Positions 29,044 through 37,427 of a DNA stretch of 64,000 bases are shown here, in pieces. The position numbers were made by a program, and so were the translations under genes. The stretch lies in the NCBI RefSeq assembly GCF_013283195.1, contig NZ_JABEKT010000005.1:298684-362683 (forward strand). The letters are read 5' to 3'. Source of the DNA: Ensifer adhaerens. Lineage in GTDB: Bacteria; Pseudomonadota; Alphaproteobacteria; Rhizobiales; Rhizobiaceae. Within the stretch, counting starts at the first letter, position 1. The number at the start of each line of letters is the position of its first letter. A model generated the notes under the pieces. That model saw nothing but the letters and a program-made list of their open reading frames with translations, was not told the DNA's origin and searched no databases.

Positions 29044-30135
29044 TCAGCATCTTCCTGCGGCCAGCAGATTGAGCAGAGCGACCGCACTTCCGTTCCATGA
29101 AAACCGCTCGGCATTGTCGTGCCCGGCGCGCGCAAGCCGCTCCCGAAGGCCGCCGTCGGCGGATATCGTCCGCATCGCCTCGACCAGCGTTTCCGGCTTC
29201 GTCGGATCGAAGTAGAGCGCCGCCTCGCCGCAGGCTTCCCGGACCGGCGGGATGTCGGAGGCCAGCACCGGGCACCCTTGCGTCATCGCCTCGAGCGGCG
29301 GAATGCCGAAGCCTTCATAGAGGCTGGGAAACAGGAAGGCGGTTGCCTGGCGCTGCAACCCGACGATCTCGGCGTCCGTCAGTCGCCCCGCGAAGATCAG
29401 GTTGCCGCGCGAAGTCGGGGCGATATCGCGAAAAACGCTTGGATCGGTGCCGCCGACCACCACCAGTTTGCCGCCGGTCGCGCCAAGAGCCTCGAAGGCA
29501 CGCACCGCAAACTCGACGTTCTTGTTGGGCTTCAGGGTGCCTACGAGAAGGAAGAATGGGGTATCGGCAAGTCCCAGCTTCGCAACGATTTCCCGGTCCG
29601 GCTCAAGGTCGGAAAAGTGATCGGTGGCGTTGTAGATCACGTCGATGCCGTCAGCGGGAACCCGAAAGACATCCGCCAGCTCGCCGCGTGAAAAATAGGA
29701 AACCGTGCCGATCTTCGCGCGGCGTGTCAGGACGTAGCCGAGTGCCCCATGGAAGAGCCGATAGCCGCGCCCGAACGAAGCCGGGTGGCGAAAGAGCGTG
29801 ACGTCGTGGATCACCACCACCTGGTCGGAATGCAGCACCGGCCCGCTGCCGCCAAGCCCAACCAGCGTGTCGCGCCGCGCCCGCCAATAGAGCGGCCCCT
29901 GCTCCCAGAGGTGGCCGGGGCCTGAGCCGAAGCGCTCGATCGAAATCGCCGACAGCGGCAGATCATCCGGCGCCGACGCCGGCGCCAGCAACCGCCAGCG
30001 CGCATCCTTCAATGTCGCCGGCACGTCGCCAGCCGCGATACGGGTATCGAGCGCGCGGGTGATCTCACGGGCAAAGCGCTGCACGCCGGTGAGCGGCTGC
30101 ATCAGGAACCGGCCGTTGATGGAAATCGTCTTCAC
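29044..30135 (-). CDS. Family 4 (GT1 type) glycosyltransferase
   Basis: 363 residues of GT-B fold. C-terminal donor-site pattern: GTLKPNKNVEFAVRAF, FAGRLTDAEIV, and the EX7E-like YEGFGIPPLEAMTQGCPVLAS segment near residue 300. It is convergent with the family 2 transferase, separated by 32 bases, so not in the same transcript. A role in cell-surface polysaccharide synthesis is likely; the acceptor is unknown. Confidence 0.88.
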   Translation of the reverse strand: MKTISINGRFLMQPLTGVQRFAREITRALDTRIAAGDVPATLKDARWRLLAPASAPDDLPLSAISIERFGSGPGHLWEQGPLYWRARRDTLVGLGGSGPVLHSDQVVVIHDVTLFRHPASFGRGYRLFHGALGYVLTRRAKIGTVSYFSRGELADVFRVPADGIDVIYNATDHFSDLEPDREIVAKLGLADTPFFLLVGTLKPNKNVEFAVRAFEALGATGGKLVVVGGTDPSVFRDIAPTSRGNLIFAGRLTDAEIVGLQRQATAFLFPSLYEGFGIPPLEAMTQGCPVLASDIPPVREACGEAALYFDPTKPETLVEAMRTISADGGLRERLARAGHDNAERFSWNGSAVALLNLLAAGRC

Positions 30136-30333
30136 GCACGCGCCCTTTCGATAGGACGCGGACTCTCCCTGATTTTGATGAAAGGAGCGTTATCGCTGCC
30201 CGGTTCGCCCGCCTTGGTGGCATCAAATGGGCGGCCAAAATGGGCTTGGCCATTTGCGCATCGCCGCCGCATCTCCTATATGAAACGCGACATGGATGCC
30301 CGCTCCCCGCATCCCGAGATCCCAGAGGTTCCC

Positions 30334-31437
30334 ATGACCGAAACATCCCCGCAGAAGCCGATTCCCGTCACCGTGCTCACCGGATATCTCGGCGCCGGCA
30401 AGACGACGCTGTTGAACCGCATCCTCAGCGAGAACCACGGACGCAAATACGCCGTCATCGTCAACGAATTCGGCGAAATCGGCATCGACAACGACCTGAT
30501 CGTGGAATCCGACGAGGAAATCTACGAGATGAACAACGGCTGCGTCTGCTGCACCGTGCGCGGCGACCTGATCCGCGTGGTGGAAGGCCTGATGCGCCGC
30601 CCCGGCCGCTTCGATGCGATCATCGTCGAGACCACCGGCCTTGCCGACCCGGTCCCGGTCGCCCAGACCTTTTTCATGGACGACGACGTGCGCGCCAAGA
30701 CCGAGCTTGATGCCGTCGTCGCCCTGGTCGATGCCAAGCACCTGCCGCTCCGGTTGAAGGATAGCCGCGAGGCAGAAGACCAGATCGCCTTTGCCGACGT
30801 CGTGCTTTTGAACAAGACCGATCTCGTCAGCCCCGAGGAACTCGAGCGGATCGAGGCGACGGTTCGCGTCATCAATCCGTCTGCCCGCATCTACAGGACG
30901 CAGCGCTCCGACATCGACCTCACCAAGGTTCTCGACCAGGGCGCGTTCAACCTCGAGAGGGCGCTGGAAAACGACCCGCACTTCCTCGACCAGGACGATC
31001 ACGAACACGATCACACCTGCGGTCCGGATTGCGGCCATGATCACCACCACCATGATCATGACCATCATCATCACGACCATGATCATCATGATCACGATCA
31101 TCACCACCATGATCACGCTCCGTCGCCGATCCATGATGTGACCGTGCAGTCGATCTCGCTGCGCGGCGGCGAGATGAACCCGGACCGGTTCTTCCCCTGG
31201 ATCCAGAAGATCACCCAGACGGATGGCCCGAACATCCTGCGGCTGAAGGGCATCATCGCCTTTGCCGGCGACGCCGAGCGCTATGTCGTTCAGGGCGTGC
31301 ACATGATCATCGAGGGCGATCATCAGCGTGCGTGGAAGGACGGCGAGAAGCGCGAAAGCCGGCTGGTCTTCATCGGCCGCGACCTTGACCGCGAAAAGCT
31401 GGAGCGCACATTCAAGGCCTGCGAAGCGTCAGCCTGA
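30334..31437 (+). CDS. COG0523 (CobW/P47K) GTPase with His-rich tail
   Basis: 367 residues of the G3E GTPase family. Walker A is GYLGAGKTTL (about residue 18), the metal-binding NGCVCC (about 69-74, a CxCC motif) is present, the Walker B region VETTGLADP is at about 98 and NKTD at about 163. A stretch of about 40 residues (from about 225) is almost entirely His and Asp, with CGPDCGHDHHHH at its start, a high-capacity metal-binding tail. The CobW C-terminal domain follows. Zinc metallochaperone use is typical. Paired with the WD40 gene that follows at 166 bp. Start chosen for AGAGG upstream of MTETSPQKP. Confidence 0.9.
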   Translation: MTETSPQKPIPVTVLTGYLGAGKTTLLNRILSENHGRKYAVIVNEFGEIGIDNDLIVESDEEIYEMNNGCVCCTVRGDLIRVVEGLMRRPGRFDAIIVETTGLADPVPVAQTFFMDDDVRAKTELDAVVALVDAKHLPLRLKDSREAEDQIAFADVVLLNKTDLVSPEELERIEATVRVINPSARIYRTQRSDIDLTKVLDQGAFNLERALENDPHFLDQDDHEHDHTCGPDCGHDHHHHDHDHHHHDHDHHDHDHHHHDHAPSPIHDVTVQSISLRGGEMNPDRFFPWIQKITQTDGPNILRLKGIIAFAGDAERYVVQGVHMIIEGDHQRAWKDGEKRESRLVFIGRDLDREKLERTFKACEASA

Positions 31438-31513
31438 TATCGGAGAAGCCGCGATCCGCGCCTCCAAATAGGGCAGACGTGGCGCGTTCTTCTGCGCGCG
31501 CGGCGCCCTAGAG

Positions 31514-31552
31514 CCGGATGATTTCAGGTCAAATCGAGCCGAGATCATCCGG
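31514..31552. repeat. Short palindromic intergenic element
   Basis: CCGGATGAT (31514-31522) and ATCATCCGG (31544-31552) form a 9-bp arm hairpin with a 21-base loop, in the gap between the GTPase and the WD40 gene. The pattern looks like common rhizobial short intergenic repeats. Confidence 0.5.
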
Positions 31553-31603
31553 TCTAACATCAAATAGGCAGAGCATGCCGAACCAGGGGACCATGACAAT
31601 CTG

Positions 31604-32593
31604 ATGCCGACAGTCGCTCCGCTCGATCTTGAAGGTCACGTCGTTGGCGTGGCCTTTCTCAAGGGAATACCTTTCTTTGCCGAAGCCACCGGCGCAATCC
31701 ACCGTCTCGACCTTGGCCACAAGACGACGGAAGTCCATGAGGGCCTGCTGTCGCTGGTTGTCGACGAGGCGAACGAGACGCTTCTGACCGGCGGCGAGGA
31801 CGGCAAGGTGATGCGCACGGCCGCCGACGGCACGACGACGCTGGTTGCCGAAGCACCGCGCAAGTGGATCGCTCAAGTCGCCGCCGGGCCTCAAGGCGCG
31901 GTCGGCTATGCCTATGGCAAGACCACCCATGTGCGGCTCGCCGACGGTACCACCAAGGAATTTGCCGAGGACCGCACGGTGGAGGGTCTCGCCTTCGCCC
32001 CGAAGGGCCTGCGCGTTGCCGCCGCCCGCTACAACGGCGTGTCGATGCACTGGGTCGGCACCTCCGGCCAGCCGATCGACCTCGACTGGAAGGGCGCCCA
32101 TACCGGCGTCACCTTCTCTCCCGACGGCCGGTTCCTCGTCACCACCATGCAGGAAAATGCCCTGCATGGCTGGAAGCTCGACGCCAAGCCAGGCGCCGAG
32201 GCGCGCCACATGCGCATGACCGGATACCCCGCCAAGGTGAAGTCGCTCTCCTGGTCCGCCAAGGGCAAGTGGCTCGCCTCCTCGGGCGCGCCGGCCGCCA
32301 TCGTCTGGCCCTTCCAGGGCAAGGACGGGCCGATGGGCAAGGCGCCGCTTGAACTCGGCACCCGCGCCGACATCATGGTGACGTCCGTTGCCTGTCATCC
32401 GACCGAAGACATCGTCGCCATCGGCTATCAGGACGGCATGATTCTCGCGGCCCGTTTTGCCGACAGCAAGGAAGTGCTGCTGCGCCGCCCCGGCAAGGGT
32501 GCGGTCACGGCCATGGCCTGGAGCAAGGACGGGCGCCAGCTCGTGTTCGGGTCGGCCGAGGGCGACTGCGGCGTCGTCGATATCGCCGGGTAG
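31604..32593 (+). CDS. WD40-repeat protein linked to COG0523 GTPase
   Basis: 329 residues with repeated beta-propeller blades, e.g. VAFLKGIPFFAEA, LLTGGEDGKVMRT, VTFSPDGRFLVTTM and MAWSKDGRQLVFGSAEG. The last few blades are the clearest WD40 pattern. There is no signal peptide, so it is likely cytoplasmic. It sits directly downstream of the His-rich GTPase on the same strand; the two occur together in many rhizobia and are linked to zinc limitation by knowledge of COG0523 genes. Partner or client is unknown. Confidence 0.85.
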   Translation: MPTVAPLDLEGHVVGVAFLKGIPFFAEATGAIHRLDLGHKTTEVHEGLLSLVVDEANETLLTGGEDGKVMRTAADGTTTLVAEAPRKWIAQVAAGPQGAVGYAYGKTTHVRLADGTTKEFAEDRTVEGLAFAPKGLRVAAARYNGVSMHWVGTSGQPIDLDWKGAHTGVTFSPDGRFLVTTMQENALHGWKLDAKPGAEARHMRMTGYPAKVKSLSWSAKGKWLASSGAPAAIVWPFQGKDGPMGKAPLELGTRADIMVTSVACHPTEDIVAIGYQDGMILAARFADSKEVLLRRPGKGAVTAMAWSKDGRQLVFGSAEGDCGVVDIAG

Positions 32594-32639
32594 CATTCAC
32601 TCGACGCTCATCGAAGGCGTCAGCGCAACTGTGCCTCTC

Positions 32640-32800
32640 CTCGGGTTTAACCCGAGGACGAGCCCTCTCCGGGCAAGCGGGGCGAGGGGACGTGGCATAT
32701 GCTCCGTCAAAGTGTGCCGCGAAATTGCCGGGCGACACCGCCCCGCAAGTCCCTTCTCCCCGCAGGCGGGGAGAAGGTGGCGGTAGCCGGATGAGGGGCT
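32640..32800. repeat. RIME-like palindromic intergenic element, copy 1
   Basis: A run of GC-rich inverted repeats, including CCTTCTCCCCGCAGGCGGGGAGAAGG (arms near 32752-32777) and the flanking TTAACCCGAGGA palindrome. The same modules recur near 49.2 and 57.5 kb. It lies after the WD40 gene. Confidence 0.6.
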
Positions 32801-32849
32801 GATGCGGCCACGACCTGCAAGTTCAACAACCGGCAGCGACCTCCAAAAA

Positions 32850-34037
32850 TCAAATCTTCACCAACGCCGCTGTCACGTACATGAAGCCAACGCCGGCAGC
32901 GAGGCCACCCATCACCGGCGGCGTCAGGAAGACCTCGGTCCGCTTTCCGCTCTGGCGCATCAGATAGGCGCCAACCTCGACGATGACCTGCAAGATTGCG
33001 CCCGCCCCGATCGCCAATGCCAGCGCCGACCATTGCGCCGACGTCGCCAGGCTGCCGAGCCACATGCCCAGCACCGCCGGCCCGCCGGCGAGCAATATCA
33101 AGCCGACGAAAGCCCACAGGGACGGTCGCTGCTTCAGGATCGGCGCTGCGATGCCGATGCCTTCAGTCACGTTATGCAGGGCGAAGCCGGCCACCAGAAA
33201 GGTGCCTAGACCCGCCGATCCGGCGGCAAAGGCGGCCCCGATCGCCAGCCCCTCGCCAAGATTGTGCAATCCGATTCCGAGCGCAATGTAAGTGGCAAGC
33301 GCCAGCCCCGTCGGCACCCCGCCGCGTCGGCCGATCGCCATCAACACGAGGAAGCTGCCGACGCCCGCAAGTACCACCATGACTGGCCCCTGGAAAATGG
33401 CTGCAGCCTCAGACGCCAGCTCCAGGGCTTCGGCGCTTGCGTCGACCAGCAGGAAGGCGAGCAGGCCGATCGTCAAGGACAACAGAAACGCCATTCCCGA
33501 TGCGCCGACGCCGCGCAGCACGGGATAGAACATCAGGCCGACGGCAACAGGCACGATGCCGACGATGATGCCGACGAGTGCCTGCAGCCGCAATTGACCC
33601 GCCGTCGCCTGCGGCGTCGGCACCGCGACAGCGATGTCGTGGGTGAAGGTGGCGCCGGTATTGGTCAACACTTTCAGCGCATGCGCCTCGCCGAGCATCC
33701 ATGGGAAGGGTAAGTTCAGCCAGGCTGTCTTGCCGCGGGGGATCGGACCCGGCGGATCCTGGGTGAACTGCCAGTAGGCGTCGTCCACTTGGACCTGCGC
33801 CACCGTCATCGGTTCCGATCCCCCCGCACGAACCAGCAGGCGCAGGCCGCTGTCATCGAGCACGGTTCGCTCGAAGGTCAGGTTTTCGACCGGCGGCGCC
33901 CCGTTGCGAAAGCCCGACAGCGGATCGGTCGACAGTATCCAGGCAACGGCAATACCAAAGGCGATGAGCGGCAGCGCCAACCACACCAGGTTGGTTTTTG
34001 CCGCGCGGATCGCGGCTCTCGGCAAGGTCTCGTTCAT
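32850..34037 (-). CDS. ZIP/GufA-type metal transporter with periplasmic domain
   Basis: 395 residues. The ATG at 34037 overlaps the TGA of the oxidase gene upstream. One N-terminal membrane segment (residues 18-36) is followed by an about 110-residue periplasmic beta-rich stretch that I do not recognise (about 37-145), then about 8 membrane segments. The two ZIP metal motifs are visible: HNLGEG (H258) and HNVTEG (H288), in GufA-like positions. It is thus a ZIP-family metal transporter with an added extracytoplasmic domain, coupled to a multicopper oxidase. Confidence 0.82.
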   Translation of the reverse strand: MNETLPRAAIRAAKTNLVWLALPLIAFGIAVAWILSTDPLSGFRNGAPPVENLTFERTVLDDSGLRLLVRAGGSEPMTVAQVQVDDAYWQFTQDPPGPIPRGKTAWLNLPFPWMLGEAHALKVLTNTGATFTHDIAVAVPTPQATAGQLRLQALVGIIVGIVPVAVGLMFYPVLRGVGASGMAFLLSLTIGLLAFLLVDASAEALELASEAAAIFQGPVMVVLAGVGSFLVLMAIGRRGGVPTGLALATYIALGIGLHNLGEGLAIGAAFAAGSAGLGTFLVAGFALHNVTEGIGIAAPILKQRPSLWAFVGLILLAGGPAVLGMWLGSLATSAQWSALALAIGAGAILQVIVEVGAYLMRQSGKRTEVFLTPPVMGGLAAGVGFMYVTAALVKI

Positions 34038-35167
34038 GCCAGCGCCTCCACGACATCGAACATGCCAACCCACCCCAACTCGGTAAACTCGGTCTGGTGC
34101 GGATGGAACATGTAGAGGCCGGGTTCGTGCTCGGCGAAGGTGAACTCCAGAATGCCGCGCTGCGCCTGGCATTGGGTGATGAGATCGACGGTTTTCAGCG
34201 TCGGCGTCAGCGTCGTCCCCTGGTCGTAGTAGTCGAAGAAGTTGGCGTGCAGGTGGAACGAGTTGATCGGATCGAACTCGATGACATTGACGAGATAGAT
34301 GCGCACCGGCTTGCCCTTCACGATCCGGATCGGCCGCTTCATGAAGGCGTGGGCGACGGTGTTGACCGCATAGAATTCGTTCTCGGCATCGAAGTTGGTG
34401 TCGAAGGCGTTCATCACCATCACCAGTTCCTGCCAGCCGGCATTCTCCGCCGTGCCGAGGAGCCGCGAACGGGCGACGTCCACGTGGTCCGGGTGGCGCT
34501 CGGGATCCGGGTCGATGACGAAAGCGCCGTACATGCCCTTGTGGATGTGGCGGCGCAGCGGCATCGCATGGCAATGGTAGAGATGGCAGCCGAAGGGCTT
34601 GGCATCGAATTCGTAGACGAACTCGTCGCCGGGATCGACCATGCCCGCGCCAGGCACGCCGTCCATTCGCGCTGCGTGAATGCCGTGAAAATGGATCGAA
34701 TGCGGATGCGAAGCGTAATTGCGGAAGACGATGCGCAGGCGCTCGCCCTCCTTGGCCCGAAGCGCCGGCCCGGGCACGCGGCCGTTATAGGTCCAGGCCG
34801 GAAAGGTGATGCCGGGCGCGATCTCGATATCGCGATCCTGCGCGGTCATCTCGAAGGTCCTGAGCGTTCGCCCGTCCGGCAGCACCGAGACGGTGCCGGT
34901 GTCCCAGTCGGTCAGCATGTCCGTCGGATCGAAGCCGTTGACGCTGCTGTCGACGTCGCCGACCGTCATCATGGCGCCGTGTCCCATTGCCGGCACGGGT
35001 GCCGCCATATCCCCCGAAGTCTGCGCCGCCATCTGGTGGCCGCCGCCATGGGTCGCCTGCTGCGCCAAGGCGGCGCCGGCGCAGATCGCCGTGCCACCGG
35101 CCGCCGCCAGCCCGCCCATCAGAAGGCTGCGCCGCCCGAGCAGGTCCTGTTTCACCGGATTGTCCAT
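34034..35167 (-). CDS. Two-domain multicopper oxidase, Tat-exported
   Basis: 377 residues beginning MDNPVKQDLLGRRSLLMG: a twin-arginine signal (R12 R13) with a hydrophobic stretch. Start chosen at 35167, since the ATG at 35176 is too close to the GAGGG. Domain 1 has HSIHFHG and HLYHCHAMPLRRHIHKGM, which combine a HCH trinuclear motif with type 1 copper ligands C199, His and Met. Domain 2 has NSFHLHANF and MFHPHQTEF but no Cys, so no type 1 site. Four HxH motifs fit a trinuclear site formed between subunits. It likely oxidises a metal or organic substrate in the periplasm. Confidence 0.85.
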   Translation of the reverse strand: MDNPVKQDLLGRRSLLMGGLAAAGGTAICAGAALAQQATHGGGHQMAAQTSGDMAAPVPAMGHGAMMTVGDVDSSVNGFDPTDMLTDWDTGTVSVLPDGRTLRTFEMTAQDRDIEIAPGITFPAWTYNGRVPGPALRAKEGERLRIVFRNYASHPHSIHFHGIHAARMDGVPGAGMVDPGDEFVYEFDAKPFGCHLYHCHAMPLRRHIHKGMYGAFVIDPDPERHPDHVDVARSRLLGTAENAGWQELVMVMNAFDTNFDAENEFYAVNTVAHAFMKRPIRIVKGKPVRIYLVNVIEFDPINSFHLHANFFDYYDQGTTLTPTLKTVDLITQCQAQRGILEFTFAEHEPGLYMFHPHQTEFTELGWVGMFDVVEALA

Positions 35168-35286
35168 GAATGTCATCCCTCGCCCGATACAGCGCCACGT
35201 GTCCGCTCCGATTTGCAGAGGCGATGCCACAAAGCCCGAATTGACCGGCCCACCCAATTGCGAACCGTTCGCAACTACATTGATAA

Positions 35287-35307
35287 TGCAAATGCAACTC
35301 ATTCGCA
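35287..35307. promoter_or_regulatory. Inverted repeat TGCAAAT-N7-ATTCGCA upstream of oxidase gene
   Basis: The 7-base arms match with one substitution. The AT-rich, TGC-flanked pattern is reminiscent of Fur/Mur-family metal boxes in Alphaproteobacteria. It is 120 bp upstream of the oxidase start. Regulator is not identified. Confidence 0.35.
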
Positions 35308-35388
35308 ATTGATGAAGGCGCGGGCGGGGACGATTAGCGGACTGGCGCCCGCAAGGTATCGTTGAAGGATGAGATGTGAGGACCGTTA

Positions 35389-35417
35389 CATCCCCGAAGC
35401 GTTCGGCTTCGGGGATG
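35389..35417. repeat. Perfect 12-bp-arm hairpin
   Basis: CATCCCCGAAGC, loop GTTCG, GCTTCGGGGATG. It is in the gap between the divergent oxidase and the glyoxalase-related gene. No U-tract follows on either strand, so it may be a repeat or a processing/terminator element. Confidence 0.55.
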
Positions 35418-35486
35418 TTGGCTGAACGGCGAATGCCAGGCAGGTGGCAGCGACAATGGTCGCGTCGCAACCACAGCAACCGCGGC

Positions 35487-35933
35487 TCACCATTCCAGCT
35501 CCAATTGCGGCCGGCCGTTCGACGTCTTCTCGATCGTGCGCCCGGTCTCGTCAACCGTCGCGGTCACCCGCTGGCGAAAGGCAGAGAAGCTCTCGAAAGT
35601 GACGACATCGACGGGTTCGTCGAACTTCATCGTCAAACGGTAGCGCCCGGGCTGTGCCGTCAGCGCCTGCACCGAGAGGATCTCGCCTTCAAAGGGTTGG
35701 CCGAGATAAAGGCCTTTCACCCGCGAACCGAGCATCCACGGATTGAACGGCGGTCGGTTGCCGACGGCGGCGTGAAGAGTGTTCCAATCGCGATAACCGT
35801 ATTGGGCAGCGATCAGTTCAAGGGAACGCGAGTGGCTGATTTCCTCGCCTTCGCTGGATAGCCGTGATCGCAGGCGTTTGGCCTGGTCCTTGAGGGCATC
35901 GAGCGATGGCAACGTGTTTGATCCGCGCATCAT
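35487..35933 (-). CDS. Glyoxalase superfamily-related protein (PF20066-like)
   Basis: 148 residues. The N-terminal helical part with KDQAKRLRSRL and the AAQYGYRDWNTLHAAVG segment (about residues 38-54) is the conserved block of a glyoxalase-related family often found in rhizobia. A beta-rich C-terminal part follows. The ATG at 35933 has GGAGA seven bases upstream. No known substrate. Confidence 0.72.
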   Translation of the reverse strand: MMRGSNTLPSLDALKDQAKRLRSRLSSEGEEISHSRSLELIAAQYGYRDWNTLHAAVGNRPPFNPWMLGSRVKGLYLGQPFEGEILSVQALTAQPGRYRLTMKFDEPVDVVTFESFSAFRQRVTATVDETGRTIEKTSNGRPQLELEW

Positions 35934-36194
35934 GACAGGGTCTCCTGCTGCGGCATGCATTTTCAAGAGATGGGAGCCCGCATTGCCACCGGTTCGCATG
36001 CCGTTTCGGCTGACCGTGTCTGATAAGGAAGGCTTCACCAAAGCATGACGCTCGCGGACGGCAGGGGCCCTCACCCTGCCCCCTCCATAGGGGAAGCGCC
36101 CCAGGCTGTCAAATGCCGCCCCGCCTCATGTTGCACGGGAACTCAAGGTATGGGACGACTTGCCGGAAATGCAATGCAACGCCGGGAGGATCTC

Positions 36195-36824
36195 ATGAGT
36201 GAAATCACCATTCTCGCATTTGCCTTTGTCGCTTTCATCGGTATCGCCACGCCCGGTCCGACGGTCCTGCTCGCCTTGACCAACGGTTCGCGCTACGGCA
36301 TCAAGCGTGCGCTTGCGGGCATGGTCGGCGCCGTGCTCTCGGATTTCGTGTTGATCGGCGCGGTGGCGCTGGGTCTCGGCGCCCTGCTCGCGGCCTCCGA
36401 ATTCTGGTTTACCGTCGTCAAATGGCTCGGCGCCGCCTATCTGGCGTTCCTCGGTGTGATGCTGTTACGGTCGAAGGGAACGATTGACGTCGCTGGCAAA
36501 CACGACGGTGCCGACGTCACCACCACCGCCATCTTTCTGAAGAGCTTCCTGGTCGCCGTCACCAACCCGAAGGGCTATCTGTTCTTCTCGGCCTTCCTGC
36601 CGCAGTTCGTCGATCTCGGTTTGCCACAAGCACCGCAATATGCCGTGCTCGCCGTGGTCTTCGCCGCAGTCGATTTCGCTGTCATGCTCGGCTACGCCCT
36701 CATCGGCTCCCAGGCGGCTCGCTTTCTGAAGCACTCCGGAGCCGTCTGGCTCGAACGGATCTGCGGTGGAGCCTTGCTCGCCCTTGCCGGCTCGCTTGCC
36801 GTCTATCGCCGCGCCGCCAACTGA
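36195..36824 (+). CDS. LysE/RhtB-family exporter
   Basis: 209 residues with six membrane segments. The N-terminal GIATPGPTVLLALTNGSRYG is the RhtB/LysE signature and FLVAVTNPKGYLFFSAFLPQFVD the second conserved block. It exports amino acids or related small molecules across the inner membrane. ATG 36195 with GGGAGGA upstream. The next gene starts one base after its stop. Confidence 0.9.
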   Translation: MSEITILAFAFVAFIGIATPGPTVLLALTNGSRYGIKRALAGMVGAVLSDFVLIGAVALGLGALLAASEFWFTVVKWLGAAYLAFLGVMLLRSKGTIDVAGKHDGADVTTTAIFLKSFLVAVTNPKGYLFFSAFLPQFVDLGLPQAPQYAVLAVVFAAVDFAVMLGYALIGSQAARFLKHSGAVWLERICGGALLALAGSLAVYRRAAN

Positions 36825-36825
36825 C

Positions 36826-37398
36826 ATGCTGTTCCGCAAGGCCATCCTCGACCAGATTGCCGAAGGCGCGGTGACCCTGGCCTTCAGGCGCTGGACGAAG
36901 CCGACTGTCAAGGCTGGCGGCAGTCTGCGCACAGCATCCGGCGTGCTGTCGATCGACGCGGTCGACGTCACCGGCACCGAAGACATCAGCGTTGAGGACG
37001 CGCACCGCGCCGGGTTTACGACACGCGAGGCACTGCTTGCAGAGCTTGACGTCCGCCCCGACGGCACCCTCTACCGCATTGCCTTCCATCGGGCGGGCGA
37101 TGATCCACGCCTGTCCTTGCGCGACGAAGCGACGCTTGCAAAAGTCGACCGGGCGGCGATCGCCGACAGGCTCGCCCGCTTCGACGAAACGGCCGACCAG
37201 TCATGGACCGAGCCGACGCTCCGCCTGATCGCTTCGCGTGATGGCATCACCGCCGCCGAGATCGCCGAATGGGTCGGCGTGGATAAACTCAAAATCAAGG
37301 TGCGCATCCGCAAGCTGAAGGAGCTGGGTCTGACGGAGAGCCTGACGGTCGGCTACCGGCTGTCACCCCGCGGCCGGTCCTTCCTTGACGAGACCTGA
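36826..37398 (+). CDS. ASCH-like plus winged-helix protein
   Basis: 190 residues. The N-terminal half (LFRKAILDQIAEGAVTLAFRRWTKP, residues 1-25, then GVLSIDAVDVT) resembles an ASCH domain, a PUA-like RNA- or nucleic-acid-binding fold. The C-terminal part from about residue 125 (LRLIASRDGITAAEIAEWVGVDKLKIKVRIRKLKELGL) reads like a winged helix. It starts one base after the LysE stop, so it is in the same transcript. Function unknown; both domain calls are pattern-based. Confidence 0.6.
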   Translation: MLFRKAILDQIAEGAVTLAFRRWTKPTVKAGGSLRTASGVLSIDAVDVTGTEDISVEDAHRAGFTTREALLAELDVRPDGTLYRIAFHRAGDDPRLSLRDEATLAKVDRAAIADRLARFDETADQSWTEPTLRLIASRDGITAAEIAEWVGVDKLKIKVRIRKLKELGLTESLTVGYRLSPRGRSFLDET

Positions 37399-37427
37399 GC
37401 GATGCCGAGCAAGACCATGGAGACGAT

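Noticed and set aside
31020-31120. CAT/GAT-rich tract looking like a tandem repeat or CRISPR-like region
   Set aside because: It is the in-frame coding sequence of the His/Asp-rich tail of the COG0523 GTPase.
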